64,000 nucleotides of DNA, taken from Flavobacterium daejeonense DSM 17708. GTDB lineage: Bacteria > Bacteroidota > Bacteroidia > Flavobacteriales > Flavobacteriaceae. Of the stretch, positions 43,216 to 52,018 are shown piece by piece. Position 1 is the stretch's first letter; each line of letters begins with the position of its first letter. The DNA is taken from the NCBI RefSeq assembly GCF_000425425.1, contig NZ_AUDK01000002.1, forward strand, positions 124,001 through 188,000, written 5' to 3'. The notes under the pieces were generated by a model. It saw only the letters and a list, made by a program, of their open reading frames with translations, had not been told where the DNA came from and ran no database searches. The translations under genes and the position numbers were made by a program.

Positions 43216-45915
43216 TTAGAATTGCTGTCCAATGATGAAATGGGTTTGCCATCCGCTAGGTGTTGTTGTTCCTGGCATAGCATCAAATCCGTGACCAAAA
43301 TCAATTCCTAATAAACCAAATGCCGGCATGAATACTCTCAGACCCACACCCGCCGAACGTTTAATGTCAAACGGATTGTAAGTTTTAAAGCTTTCAAATG
43401 AATTACCCGCTTCTAAAAATGCTAAGGCATAAATTGAGGCTGCTGCTTTTAATGTTATAGGATAACGTAATTCCATAGAGAATTTATTATATACTGTAGC
43501 TCCAATTTGTTGCCCGGCACTATTGATTGGGGTTAAAGAGTTGTTTTGGTAACCTCTCAACTGTACCGTTTCTCTACCATCCATAGAGTAGTTAGCCATT
43601 CCGTCTCCTCCTACATAAAAACGTTCAAAAGGAACCAGTCCTCTGTCCTGATTGTAGGCACCCAGGAATCCAAATTCAGTTAATGTTCTTAAAACAAATT
43701 TACCATAAACTTTTGTATACCAGTCGGCTTTGAATTTAATTTTATAATATTCCAGCCAATTAAATTTCTTTTGATCCACTTTAGAGGCATCTGCCGAAGC
43801 ATCGTCAGCAGAAGTAGCTTTGGTATATACTCCGGATCCGCTATAGGTTTCTTTTAAATATTCCCCATTAGTGTAAGTGTAATTTTGATCCAATGTTACA
43901 CGAGTTGGATTAGAAGAATCATATTGTAATTTGTTTTCTTTCTGGTTTTTTAAGTTGGCATAATCCACACCGTTGAATAAGGAATAAGGAGGGGTAACTT
44001 TAGCCGAAATACTAAATTCAGAACCATAATTTGGGAAAATTGGATTTACCCCTTTGTTACTTCTCGAAAGTCCAATAGTGTAAGCAAAGTTTTTAGATGA
44101 TCCGTCTCCAAAAGTAAACAAACCGGTATTGTAATTGTTCAAATCATAGTTTTGGTAACTAATTGCCTGTGACAATACAAAGAAATCATCCGGAACGGTT
44201 AATCTTTTAGCAAGTCCTACCGATACGGTAAAGATGTTAAAGCTTTTTGATTTATCTACTTTGTAAGTAATATAGTTGTTTAAGAATTGCTTACTGTATG
44301 AAATCGAGGTACTAAATTGTACTGGTTTTTTTTGTCCAAACCAAGGCTCAGAGAAAGAAACACTATAAGTTTGGAAATAAGTACTTCCCTGTAAACGTAA
44401 AGAAACTTTTTGACCGTCTCCCATTGGAAGTGGTTTGTAGGCGGCTTTGTTTCCAATGTTTCTGGCTGAAAAGTTATTGAACGAAAGTCCTAAGGTTCCA
44501 ATGAAACCTCCGCCTCCGTAACCTCCCTGAAGTTCGATTTGGCTCGATCCTTTTTCTACTAAGTTGTATTCGATGTCAACCGTTCCGGCAGCACCATCAA
44601 CGTTTTTGAATTTTGGATCAATCGCTTCCGGGTCAAAATAACCTAATTGTCCAATTTCACGAACGGTTCTTACCAATTCTTCTTTGCTGTATTTTTCTCC
44701 TGGTTTTGTTCTTAATTCACGGTAAATAACGCGGTCATTGGTTTTGTCATTTCCTACTACTGTAATGTGGTTAAAATAGGCAATCGGTCCTTCGGTGATT
44801 CTGATTTCGAAATCAATTGTGTCGTTAGCCGTTTTTACCTCAACCGGATTGATGCTTGAGAACAAATATCCGTTGTTTTGGTATAAATTAGTAATGTCTT
44901 CTCCATCCGGTTTTGTTTTGTCGGCAATTCTTTTTTCTAATAAAACACCGTTGTAAGTTTCTCCTTTTTTGATGCCTAAATAACGATTTAATTGTTGGTC
45001 AGAATATACGGTGTTTCCTAAGAATTTGATGTTTCCAAAGTAATATTTGTTCCCTTCTTCAACATGAATCTTAATAGCCAGCTTGTTTTTTTCTTTATTG
45101 TAAGTTACGCTGTCCGAAACAATTCGGGCATCACGATAACCTTTTTCTTTGTAGGTTTCGATTACTTTTTCTAAGTCTTCTTTGTATTTGTCTTTTACAA
45201 ATTTAGAAGCTTTTAGTAATCGGATAGGATTTCTTTGTTTGGTGTTTTTCATGGCCTTGCGCAGGCTTTTGTCTGTCAACTTGCTGTTGCCCACGAAATC
45301 AATATGGCTGATTTTAATTTTATCACCTTTGTCAACGCTAACCACCATATTTACTAAATTACCGGCAGTAGTGTCTTTTACAGTATTGATATTAACTTTG
45401 GTGTTAAAATAACCGTCTTTTTTGTATTTGTTTTCAATGTAATTTTTAGTTGTGGTAATGAGGTTTTCATTGACTACTTTTCCTTTTGTCAAACCATTGT
45501 CTTTGATGAAGGTTTCGGTTTTTCCTTTTTTAACGCCAACAAATTTTACGTCATTTAGTTTAGGAAGTTCCTTAATGTCCAGATCCAGATAAATACTATC
45601 GTTGTCGATGTGATTGATGTAAAATGCAATTTCATCAAAAAGCCCCAGTTTTCCCAGTTTTTTGATGGCTGCACTAATTTGTTCTCCGGGTACGGTGATT
45701 TCCTGGCCTTTTTGCAAACCGGCAAATGTTACCACGGTTTGGTCATTAAAACTAAGTTTGTTAGTGAGTTCAACTTTAGCCAATATGTATTTTTTACCTT
45801 GGTCGAATGGTACTCTGTCTTGTGCCTTTATTTGTGAAAAACTACCCAAAAAAACAAGGGTAAGTAATGCTTTGATACTCTTATTCAACACTAAAAAATT
45901 ATTTAATTTGTTCAC
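43216..45915 (-). CDS. bamA: Outer-membrane protein assembly factor BamA
   Basis: Outer-membrane barrel that inserts other barrel proteins. About 899 residues: signal peptide ending QIKAQ, five POTRA domains (roughly 35-440, e.g. GNSKLTDKSLRKAMKNTKQR and GNDKTNDRVIYRELRTKPGE, read in parts), and a 16-stranded barrel with FYVGGDGMANYSMDGRETVQLRGY near the L6 region and a final IGQQF. No ATG fits: the best start is GTG at 45915, 17 bases inside uppS, giving MNKLNNFLVLNKSIKALLTL; GTG 45891 or TTG 45888 are alternatives. It belongs to the porG-uppS-bamA-ompH-ompH operon. Confidence 0.96.
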   Translation of the reverse strand: MNKLNNFLVLNKSIKALLTLVFLGSFSQIKAQDRVPFDQGKKYILAKVELTNKLSFNDQTVVTFAGLQKGQEITVPGEQISAAIKKLGKLGLFDEIAFYINHIDNDSIYLDLDIKELPKLNDVKFVGVKKGKTETFIKDNGLTKGKVVNENLITTTKNYIENKYKKDGYFNTKVNINTVKDTTAGNLVNMVVSVDKGDKIKISHIDFVGNSKLTDKSLRKAMKNTKQRNPIRLLKASKFVKDKYKEDLEKVIETYKEKGYRDARIVSDSVTYNKEKNKLAIKIHVEEGNKYYFGNIKFLGNTVYSDQQLNRYLGIKKGETYNGVLLEKRIADKTKPDGEDITNLYQNNGYLFSSINPVEVKTANDTIDFEIRITEGPIAYFNHITVVGNDKTNDRVIYRELRTKPGEKYSKEELVRTVREIGQLGYFDPEAIDPKFKNVDGAAGTVDIEYNLVEKGSSQIELQGGYGGGGFIGTLGLSFNNFSARNIGNKAAYKPLPMGDGQKVSLRLQGSTYFQTYSVSFSEPWFGQKKPVQFSTSISYSKQFLNNYITYKVDKSKSFNIFTVSVGLAKRLTVPDDFFVLSQAISYQNYDLNNYNTGLFTFGDGSSKNFAYTIGLSRSNKGVNPIFPNYGSEFSISAKVTPPYSLFNGVDYANLKNQKENKLQYDSSNPTRVTLDQNYTYTNGEYLKETYSGSGVYTKATSADDASADASKVDQKKFNWLEYYKIKFKADWYTKVYGKFVLRTLTEFGFLGAYNQDRGLVPFERFYVGGDGMANYSMDGRETVQLRGYQNNSLTPINSAGQQIGATVYNKFSMELRYPITLKAAASIYALAFLEAGNSFESFKTYNPFDIKRSAGVGLRVFMPAFGLLGIDFGHGFDAMPGTTTPSGWQTHFIIGQQF

Positions 45916-46639
45916 TTGTTTTTCCAAATCTACGTTCTCTTTTTTGATAACTAATAAGCGCCTCATAAAGGTGCTCCTCTCTGAAATCAGGCCACATAAC
46001 TTCAGAAAAAAACAATTCAGCATAAGCAATTTGCCATAATAGAAAATTGCTTATCCTGTGTTCTCCACTCGTTCTGATTAATAAATCTACATCAGGTAAA
46101 TTTTGCGTGTAAAGATGCTTATTAATAATTGAATCGTCAATAGAATCGATTGAAATTATATTATTTTTAACTTTATCTGCAATCTTTTTTACAGCGCTAA
46201 CTATTTCTTCTCTGGAACCATAACTGAGGGCAAGTGTCAGGGTCATTTGAGTATTATTCTTGGTCTTTTCCATCACCTCCAGAAGCTCTTTCTGAGCCGA
46301 TTTTGGCATCATATCGAGATTCCCGATGGCGTTAAGTCGGATGTTGTTGTTTTGCAAAGTAATTAATTCTTTTTGCAAAGATTTAATCAATAACTTCATT
46401 AAGGTTTCAACCTCTAATTTAGGCCGGTTCCAGTTTTCGGTCGAAAAGGCATATAAAGTCAGGTTTTCAATTCCTAATTTTGCACAGTTCTCGATGGTGA
46501 TTCGTACTGATTTGGTGCCGTTTTCGTGGCCAATTGTTCTTAAAAGACCTTGTTGTTTAGCCCATCGCCCATTGCCGTCCATGATAATGGCAAGGTGTTT
46601 TGGGAGATTATCTTTATTTATTGTATTTAATACACTCAT
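45899..46639 (-). CDS. uppS: Isoprenyl transferase (undecaprenyl diphosphate synthase family)
   Basis: Extends farnesyl diphosphate with cis-isoprene units to make the lipid carrier for peptidoglycan and surface glycans. The 246 residues match the family: catalytic D21 in IIMDGNGRWAKQQG, SYGSREEIVSAVKKIAD, and the closing DLLIRTSGEHRISNFLLWQ with EVMWPDF. The ATG at 46639 is chosen because the frame upstream runs through the end of porG. Its last 17 bases overlap the start of bamA. Confidence 0.97.
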   Translation of the reverse strand: MSVLNTINKDNLPKHLAIIMDGNGRWAKQQGLLRTIGHENGTKSVRITIENCAKLGIENLTLYAFSTENWNRPKLEVETLMKLLIKSLQKELITLQNNNIRLNAIGNLDMMPKSAQKELLEVMEKTKNNTQMTLTLALSYGSREEIVSAVKKIADKVKNNIISIDSIDDSIINKHLYTQNLPDVDLLIRTSGEHRISNFLLWQIAYAELFFSEVMWPDFREEHLYEALISYQKRERRFGKTSEQIK

Positions 46640-46643
46640 TTTT

Positions 46644-47333
46644 TTATTGCGGACAATAGCAGGGTTTTTCGCCAAAGGTATAGGTTAATGTTATACCTGA
46701 GAAAACATACCAATCATTATTATTTAAATTTCCAAACCGAAATGCACTCAGATTTTCTTTTTTAGGATTGCTCCCGTCAAGATTGTCCGAAAATGTATAT
46801 CGGGCTCCTACTTCAGCTCCAAGTACCAAACTTCTGGAAATATTTGTTTTTATTCCAAGAATCATTGGGATTGCAATGGAGTTCTTTCTGTTTATTTTTT
46901 TTGTTTCTCCTAATTCAATATACATATTTTCATACGTAAAGAAATTCACTCCGGAGCTTACATAAGGGGTGAATTTTTGTGCTAAAGTATGAAGATTGAA
47001 ATCAAAAAAGTTGAATTCAAGCCCTAAAGATAGTTCTTTTATGCTATTTTCAAAATTATAGCCTCTCAGACTTCTGCCGGGTTCTTCAGAATCCAGATCG
47101 TCAGCACTTATTGTTGACTGCATGTAGGAAATTCTCCAAGCATGTCTCGGACTTCTGTTCCATTTGTACAAAACTCCAAAAGCAAGCTCATTTGGAGCAA
47201 TATAGGTAGTTTTGCCCACATCGCCAATGTAGTTGCTGCCACCCAGAAAAACACCTATTTCATGTATTTGAGCCTGTGCTTTTGTGCATAGAAAAAAAAC
47301 TACCAGTACGCTTAAAATTTTTTTCATTTTCAT
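46644..47333 (-). CDS. porG: Type IX secretion protein PorG (DUF6089 barrel)
   Basis: A 229-residue outer-membrane barrel, signal peptide ending KAQAQ. The start IHEIGVFLGGSNYIGDVG, then PNELAFGVLYKWNRSPRHAWR, is the typical PorG/DUF6089 signature; PorG is an accessory component of the type IX machine found next to uppS and bamA in many Bacteroidota. The C-terminus is FGEKPCYCPQ. The ATG at 47333 (or 47327) is fixed by the promoter box at 47347-47354; the frame upstream is not usable. Confidence 0.9.
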   Translation of the reverse strand: MKMKKILSVLVVFFLCTKAQAQIHEIGVFLGGSNYIGDVGKTTYIAPNELAFGVLYKWNRSPRHAWRISYMQSTISADDLDSEEPGRSLRGYNFENSIKELSLGLEFNFFDFNLHTLAQKFTPYVSSGVNFFTYENMYIELGETKKINRKNSIAIPMILGIKTNISRSLVLGAEVGARYTFSDNLDGSNPKKENLSAFRFGNLNNNDWYVFSGITLTYTFGEKPCYCPQ

Positions 47334-47346
47334 AGAAAATTGCCTG

Positions 47347-47354
47347 CAAATATA
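47347..47354 (-). promoter_or_regulatory. -7 box TATATTTG for the porG-uppS-bamA-ompH operon
   Basis: Exact TAnnTTTG match on the minus strand, 13 bases before the ATG at 47333. A TTG at 47373-47375 (minus strand) is a possible -33 element, with an 18-base gap, slightly short. Confidence 0.6.
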
Positions 47355-47497
47355 ATAATTATCAATACGAATCAATGCCCAATAAAATAAATGTACTTTT
47401 TTTTGAAAAAAGATACGCTTGTTTTAATGGGAATTTGTTTTTTGTTGTACTAAAACGCTAAAAACGAATGATATTGTATAAATGGCAACTGAAAAAA

Positions 47498-48382
47498 TTA
47501 ATTTCTTTTGTCTTCTCCCCAAAGCAATTTACTTCTTAAGGTTTTTAAGAAGGTTTCATTGGGAATTTCGACCATGTTAATTTGAAAAGGGGTTTTCTTT
47601 ACCGTTAAAATGGTTTCATTGCCTACTGATGTAATTCTGGAATCAAGAGAAACCAAATAATTTTCTTCCCTGCCGGATACTTTTAGTTTAATTTCGGTAT
47701 CGTCAGGAATTACCAGAGGTCTGGCATTCAGGTTATGTGGAGCAATAGGAGTGATTACTAAACTGGTAACATCCGGCGTAAGTATTGGTCCTCCGCAACT
47801 TAAAGAATAGCCTGTAGAACCCGTCGGAGTTGAAATAATTAAGCCATCAGCCCAATAGGAATTTAAGATTTCGCCATTCAGATAGGTATCAATAGTAATC
47901 ATCGAAGTAGTGTCTTTTCGGCTCACCGAAACTTCATTCATGGCAAAGTTAATATCGTTTAAAGCTTCGTTCTCTGGCGAAGAAGTAAGGCTTAATAAGG
48001 TTCTTTTAGAAAGGGTGTATTTTTTGTCAAGAACCATTTGTAAAAATTCATCGATATTTTCTTTTTGTACTGTGGCAAGAAAACCCAGTCTTCCGGCGTT
48101 GATTCCTAAAATTGGAATGCCGGAATTTCTAACTAAAGTGGCTGCTCTTAAAATAGTTCCGTCACCGCCAATGCTGAGTAACATGTCAAAACTGGAATCC
48201 AGTTCGGTATGCGAACAAAAAGTTTTGTATTCTTTTTCGATGATTTTTTTTTCCTGAATTAAAGCCAGAAAATTGGATTCGATAACAATTTCGATATTTC
48301 TTTTGTTAAAAAAAACGAAGATGTCTTTGATGATAGGTTCTGTACTATTTTGATAATATTGACCGTAAATGGCTATTTTCAT
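47498..48382 (-). CDS. nadK: NAD kinase
   Basis: Phosphorylates NAD to NADP in the cytoplasm. The 294 residues carry the GGDGT motif at 72-76 (SIGGDGTILRAA), NAGRLGFLA and ADGLIISTPTGSTGYSLSCGGP (read in parts), typical of the family. It follows the CBS protein gene by five bases, so they share a message, running away from pdxJ. Confidence 0.97.
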   Translation of the reverse strand: MKIAIYGQYYQNSTEPIIKDIFVFFNKRNIEIVIESNFLALIQEKKIIEKEYKTFCSHTELDSSFDMLLSIGGDGTILRAATLVRNSGIPILGINAGRLGFLATVQKENIDEFLQMVLDKKYTLSKRTLLSLTSSPENEALNDINFAMNEVSVSRKDTTSMITIDTYLNGEILNSYWADGLIISTPTGSTGYSLSCGGPILTPDVTSLVITPIAPHNLNARPLVIPDDTEIKLKVSGREENYLVSLDSRITSVGNETILTVKKTPFQINMVEIPNETFLKTLRSKLLWGEDKRN

Positions 48383-48387
48383 TGAGG

Positions 48388-49044
48388 TTACATGTTAAGA
48401 TATTTGTCTAAATAGTCTGAACGTTCTTTTAAATTAGCGATATAAGAATCTTCGTGATGTTCGGATATGATTTCGTAATTGTATCTTCTGAAAGTCTGGA
48501 TAATTTCGTTGATAGCTCCTGAGCTTATTTTTATGGTAATTTCCACACTGTTGATATCCGATTCAGAGATGAACAAACCCAGAAGTTTTCCGTTGTTGCT
48601 TTCAACAATCTGCGTGATTTGGCTCATGGAATAATCTAAAATCCCTTTTCTGATTTTAATGATAACCCCTTGCTCTTTAATAAAAGGAGTCTGGTGGAAG
48701 AAATTAATAATATCCTCCATTTCGTAGTAGCCTACATATTTGTTGTTTTCGTCTAAAACCGGAATCAAATTAGAATGATTTTTGGCAAAAACTTCTAAAA
48801 CTTCTAACCAAAGCGCATCGGTTCTGATGAAAAAAGTTTCCAGGCTGTATTTGTAGTCGGCGACTTTTTTTTGTTCATCAAAAGTTTCCACATCTTCTGC
48901 CGAAATACTTCCGATATAAACGCCATGTTCGACAACAGGGAAATGCGAAAAATTGAAATCGCTCAAAAAATCTCTTGCGACCTCAATAGTTTCCTGACTG
49001 TCAATAGGTTTGAAATCATTTGTTATGTAATTTGTAATTTCCAT
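48388..49044 (-). CDS. CBS-domain protein with ACT-like tail
   Basis: A 218-residue soluble protein. Two CBS motifs lie at about 1-55 (FSHFPVVEHGVYIGSISAEDVE, read in parts) and 70-130 (LIPVLDENNKYVGYYEMEDIINFF), followed by a region at about 140-215 (GVIIKIRKGILDYSMSQITQIVE) like the ACT-type ligand domain of AcuB-like proteins. Function unknown; regulation by nucleotides is likely. Cotranscribed with nadK, which may hint at a link to nucleotide cofactor level. Confidence 0.87.
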   Translation of the reverse strand: MEITNYITNDFKPIDSQETIEVARDFLSDFNFSHFPVVEHGVYIGSISAEDVETFDEQKKVADYKYSLETFFIRTDALWLEVLEVFAKNHSNLIPVLDENNKYVGYYEMEDIINFFHQTPFIKEQGVIIKIRKGILDYSMSQITQIVESNNGKLLGLFISESDINSVEITIKISSGAINEIIQTFRRYNYEIISEHHEDSYIANLKERSDYLDKYLNM

Positions 49045-49112
49045 TTTCTTTGAGGGCTCAATTTTTATGCAAAATAATCAAAAAAAGGCAAAAACGCCTA
49101 GCTTTTACTTTG

Positions 49113-49120
49113 TATTTTTG
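49113..49120 (+). promoter_or_regulatory. -7 box TATTTTTG of pdxJ
   Basis: Exact TAnnTTTG match 39 bases before the pdxJ ATG. No clear -33 box. Confidence 0.5.
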
Positions 49121-49159
49121 TAACCAAAATATAGTTTTTCGTAATCAAAATACGTTCTA

Positions 49160-49873
49160 ATGACAAAATTAAGTGTAAACATCAATAAAATAGCTACTTT
49201 GCGTAATGCACGCGGTGGAAATGTACCCGATTTATTAAAAGTAGCCAGCGATATTCAAAAATTTGGGGGACAGGGAATCACTATTCATCCACGTCCCGAT
49301 GAGCGTCACATTCGTTATCAGGATGCCCGCGATTTGAAAGCGATAGTTTATACCGAATACAATATTGAAGGCAATCCGCAGCATAATTTTGTGGATTTAG
49401 TTTTGGAGTGCAAACCGGATCAGGTGACTTTAGTGCCGGATGCTATCGGAGCGATTACTTCTTCTGCAGGTTGGGATACCGTAAAAAATCAGGCTTATTT
49501 AACCGAAATGATTCAGGAATTTCAAAACAACGGAATCCGTACTTCTATTTTTGTGGATCCCGTTTTGGAAATGATTGAAGGTGCTAAGAAAACTGGAACT
49601 GACCGCATTGAATTGTATACCGAATCTTTTGCTCATCAATACAGTTTAGGAAACGAAAAAGGAATTGATCTGTATGTGACCGCAGCCAAATTGGCTAACG
49701 AATTAGAATTAGGAATCAACGCCGGACATGATTTGAGTTTGGATAATATTCAGTTTTTTAAACAAAATATTCCGGGATTATTGGAAGTTTCCATCGGTCA
49801 CGCATTGATTTCCGAAGCTTTATATCTTGGTTTGGAAAACGTAGTGAACATGTACTTGCGAAAATTAAAATAA
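49160..49873 (+). CDS. pdxJ: Pyridoxine 5'-phosphate synthase
   Basis: Condenses 1-deoxyxylulose 5-phosphate with aminoacetone phosphate to make pyridoxine phosphate. The 237-residue TIM barrel shows LSVNINKIATLRNARGGNVPD, GITIHPRPDERHIRYQD, and GINAGHDLSLDN followed by EVSIGHALISEAL (all read in parts), which are the family signatures. It is divergent from the CBS-nadK pair and followed by an inverted-repeat spacer. Confidence 0.98.
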   Translation: MTKLSVNINKIATLRNARGGNVPDLLKVASDIQKFGGQGITIHPRPDERHIRYQDARDLKAIVYTEYNIEGNPQHNFVDLVLECKPDQVTLVPDAIGAITSSAGWDTVKNQAYLTEMIQEFQNNGIRTSIFVDPVLEMIEGAKKTGTDRIELYTESFAHQYSLGNEKGIDLYVTAAKLANELELGINAGHDLSLDNIQFFKQNIPGLLEVSIGHALISEALYLGLENVVNMYLRKLK

Positions 49874-49880
49874 TTTTTGT

Positions 49881-49982
49881 TTCACAAAGATACGTCAAGG
49901 ATTTCGCAGAGAGTAACAAAGAAGGAGTGGTTTTAAATAGCTTAGTGTATCTCTGTGTCTGTTTTGTGAATCTCTGCGAAAT
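49881..49982. repeat. Intergenic inverted-repeat element
   Basis: ATTTCGCAGAGA at 49901-49912 is the exact reverse complement of TCTCTGCGAAAT at 49971-49982, and TTCACAAA at 49881-49888 pairs with TTTGTGAA at 49963-49970. The two arms together look like a degenerate mirrored repeat of the kind I recall between flavobacterial genes. It lies between pdxJ and the hydrolase gene and could fold in the transcript. Confidence 0.65.
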
Positions 49983-50001
49983 AATTTTTAAAATCTAATA
50001 A

Positions 50002-50763
50002 ATGTTATATTCAAAAATAGAAGGCGAAGGAAAACCTTTTTTAATTATACACGGATTTCTGGGAATGTCAGACAATTGGAAAACCTTAGGGCAGCAGTTT
50101 GCCAGCGAAGGTTTTCAGGTGCACATGCTGGATATGCGCAATCACGGGCGCAGTTTTCAGTCGGATGAATTTAATTATGAGTTGATGGTTGAGGATGTTT
50201 TTGCCTATTGTCAGGAACATGCTTTAGAGAATATCAACATTTTAGGTCATTCTATGGGCGGGAAAATTGCTATGCTTTTTGCTACGCGTTTCCCTGATTT
50301 AGTCGATAAGTTAATCGTGGCCGATATTGGTCCAAAATATTATGCACCACACCACCAAGCTATTTTAGCTGCTTTGAATGCGGTTGATTTCTCTGTAAAA
50401 CCAACTAGAGCAGAGGTGGAAGCAATTATTGGTCAGTATATCCATGATTTTGGAACCAAACAATTTTTATTAAAAAACCTTTATTGGCTGGAACCGGGAC
50501 AATTAGCATTCCGTTTTAATCTGGCTGTTTTTAATGAAAAAATTGAGGAAATTGGTGTGGCATTACCAAATGGATTAGTATTCGATAAACCTACATTGTT
50601 TATTCGCGGAGGGAATTCGGATTATGTTTTAGATTCGGATATTGAAAGTATCAGAGAACATTTTCCGCTGATGCAATTAAAAACTATACCAAATGCCGGA
50701 CATTGGTTGCATGCTGAGAATCCTGCTTTGTTTTATCAAATGGTAATTTCGTTTTTGAAATAA
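50002..50763 (+). CDS. Alpha/beta-fold hydrolase (YbfF-like esterase)
   Basis: A 253-residue cytoplasmic hydrolase. The nucleophile elbow is GHSMGG with S84; the oxyanion region is HGFLGMSDNW; the catalytic histidine is in NAGHWLHAENP near the end; an aspartate likely lies in NSDYVLDSD. It resembles YbfF-type esterases acting on short acyl esters or acyl-CoA, but the substrate cannot be told. No partner gene is obvious. Confidence 0.88.
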   Translation: MLYSKIEGEGKPFLIIHGFLGMSDNWKTLGQQFASEGFQVHMLDMRNHGRSFQSDEFNYELMVEDVFAYCQEHALENINILGHSMGGKIAMLFATRFPDLVDKLIVADIGPKYYAPHHQAILAALNAVDFSVKPTRAEVEAIIGQYIHDFGTKQFLLKNLYWLEPGQLAFRFNLAVFNEKIEEIGVALPNGLVFDKPTLFIRGGNSDYVLDSDIESIREHFPLMQLKTIPNAGHWLHAENPALFYQMVISFLK

Positions 50764-50787
50764 TCTTTTCGATTTTAAGAATATAGA

Positions 50788-50826
50788 AACAGTAACTTTT
50801 TTTGAAGTTGCTGTTTTTTTTTTATT
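50788..50826 (+). terminator. Terminator after the hydrolase gene
   Basis: AACAGTAACTT at 50788-50798 pairs with AAGTTGCTGTT at 50805-50815 (one mismatch or wobble) and a long T run follows. Confidence 0.85.
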
Positions 50827-50832
50827 TGTTAT

Positions 50833-50864
50833 TTTGATAAATGTAAAAAAAACACTTAAGTTTG
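50833..50864 (+). promoter_or_regulatory. Full promoter of the GH43 pair (TTTG-N20-TAAGTTTG)
   Basis: TTTG at 50833-50836 and TAAGTTTG at 50857-50864 are separated by 20 bases, the same spacing as at ctaB. The leader to the ATG at 50908 is about 38 bases. Confidence 0.78.
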
Positions 50865-50907
50865 TTACCTAACTAAAATTAACCATAAAATCTATAAACC
50901 AATTCAA

Positions 50908-52005
50908 ATGAAAATATTCAATCTTTTTTTAGGGCAACATAAAATTGTCAAACAGTTGGCAATGCTTTTGGGAGGCATTTTTCTTTTTTCTGCCTGTAGT
51001 TCGGTGAAAAACGGAAAAAGTAATACCTCAAAAGACAAAATGGCCGCCTATTTACTAACTTATTTTAAAGACGACACTCACGGATTATACTTTGCTTTGA
51101 GTAAAGACGGCTATACTTTTACCGATGTGAATAATGCCAAGCCCGTAATTGCGGGCGATACGATTGCTGAACAAAAAGGAATTCGGGATCCTTATATCAT
51201 GCGCGGTAACGACGGTTATTTTTATATTGCGATGACTGATTTGCATATTTATGGCAAACAAAAAGGCTATCGCGATACCGAGTGGGAGCGTCCGGGAGAA
51301 AAATACGACTGGGGAAATAACCGTGATTTGGTTTTGATGAAATCCAAAGATTTGATTCATTGGTCGCATTCTATTTTAGATATCGATAAGGCTTATCCGG
51401 AATGGAATGTAGGTTGTGTTTGGGCGCCTGAGCTGATTTATGATGAAGCAAAGGACAGAATTATGATTTATTTTACGATGCGAAAAGGAAAAGGGAAAAC
51501 TAAGTTGTATTATGCCTATATGAATAAAGATTTTACAGCTTTGGAAACCACTCCTGAAATTCTTTTTGAATATCCTGATAGTACGAAACAGATTTTGGAT
51601 GCAGACATTACCAAACTGCCTGATGGAAGATTTTGTATGATGTATGTAGCTCAGGAAAATCCGGGTGGTATAAAAATGGCATTTTCAAAAAGTATTAACT
51701 CGGGTTATGTATATCAGCCGGAACAAATTGATTTTGAAAAGAAATCATGTGAAGCGCCAAATGTTTTTAAACGTTTAAGTGATAATAAATGGGTGCTGAT
51801 GTACGATATTTTTAGTGTAAACCCACATAATTTCGGGTTTGCTGAAACTAGTGATTTTAAAAATTTCACCAATTTGGGGCATTTTGATGAGGGAGTTATG
51901 AAGCGTACTAATTTTTCAGTTCAAAAACACGGAGCGGTGATCCATTTGACTAAAAAAGAAGCCGAACGTTTGGCCAAACATTGGAATTTGAATTTTTTAT
52001 TTTAA
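50908..52005 (+). CDS. Glycoside hydrolase family 43-like lipoprotein
   Basis: A 365-residue exported lipoprotein with lipobox LFSAC (cysteine 30). The five-bladed propeller of GH43 is seen as repeated blades; likely catalytic residues are D94 (GIRDPYIMRG, general base), an aspartate in ILDADITKLPDG (about 231-233) and E282 in SCEAPNVF (general acid). GH43 enzymes cleave arabinosides or xylosides; the substrate is not evident. The next gene is a paralog with two such domains. No SusC/SusD pair or regulator is adjacent, so this is not a standard polysaccharide utilization locus. Confidence 0.87.
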   Translation: MKIFNLFLGQHKIVKQLAMLLGGIFLFSACSSVKNGKSNTSKDKMAAYLLTYFKDDTHGLYFALSKDGYTFTDVNNAKPVIAGDTIAEQKGIRDPYIMRGNDGYFYIAMTDLHIYGKQKGYRDTEWERPGEKYDWGNNRDLVLMKSKDLIHWSHSILDIDKAYPEWNVGCVWAPELIYDEAKDRIMIYFTMRKGKGKTKLYYAYMNKDFTALETTPEILFEYPDSTKQILDADITKLPDGRFCMMYVAQENPGGIKMAFSKSINSGYVYQPEQIDFEKKSCEAPNVFKRLSDNKWVLMYDIFSVNPHNFGFAETSDFKNFTNLGHFDEGVMKRTNFSVQKHGAVIHLTKKEAERLAKHWNLNFLF

Positions 52006-52018
52006 GAATTAGAAAAGT

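Noticed and set aside
48388..49044. CBS protein as an IMP dehydrogenase fragment
   Set aside because: No catalytic barrel sequence is present and the C-terminal part resembles an ACT-like domain; the gene is complete.
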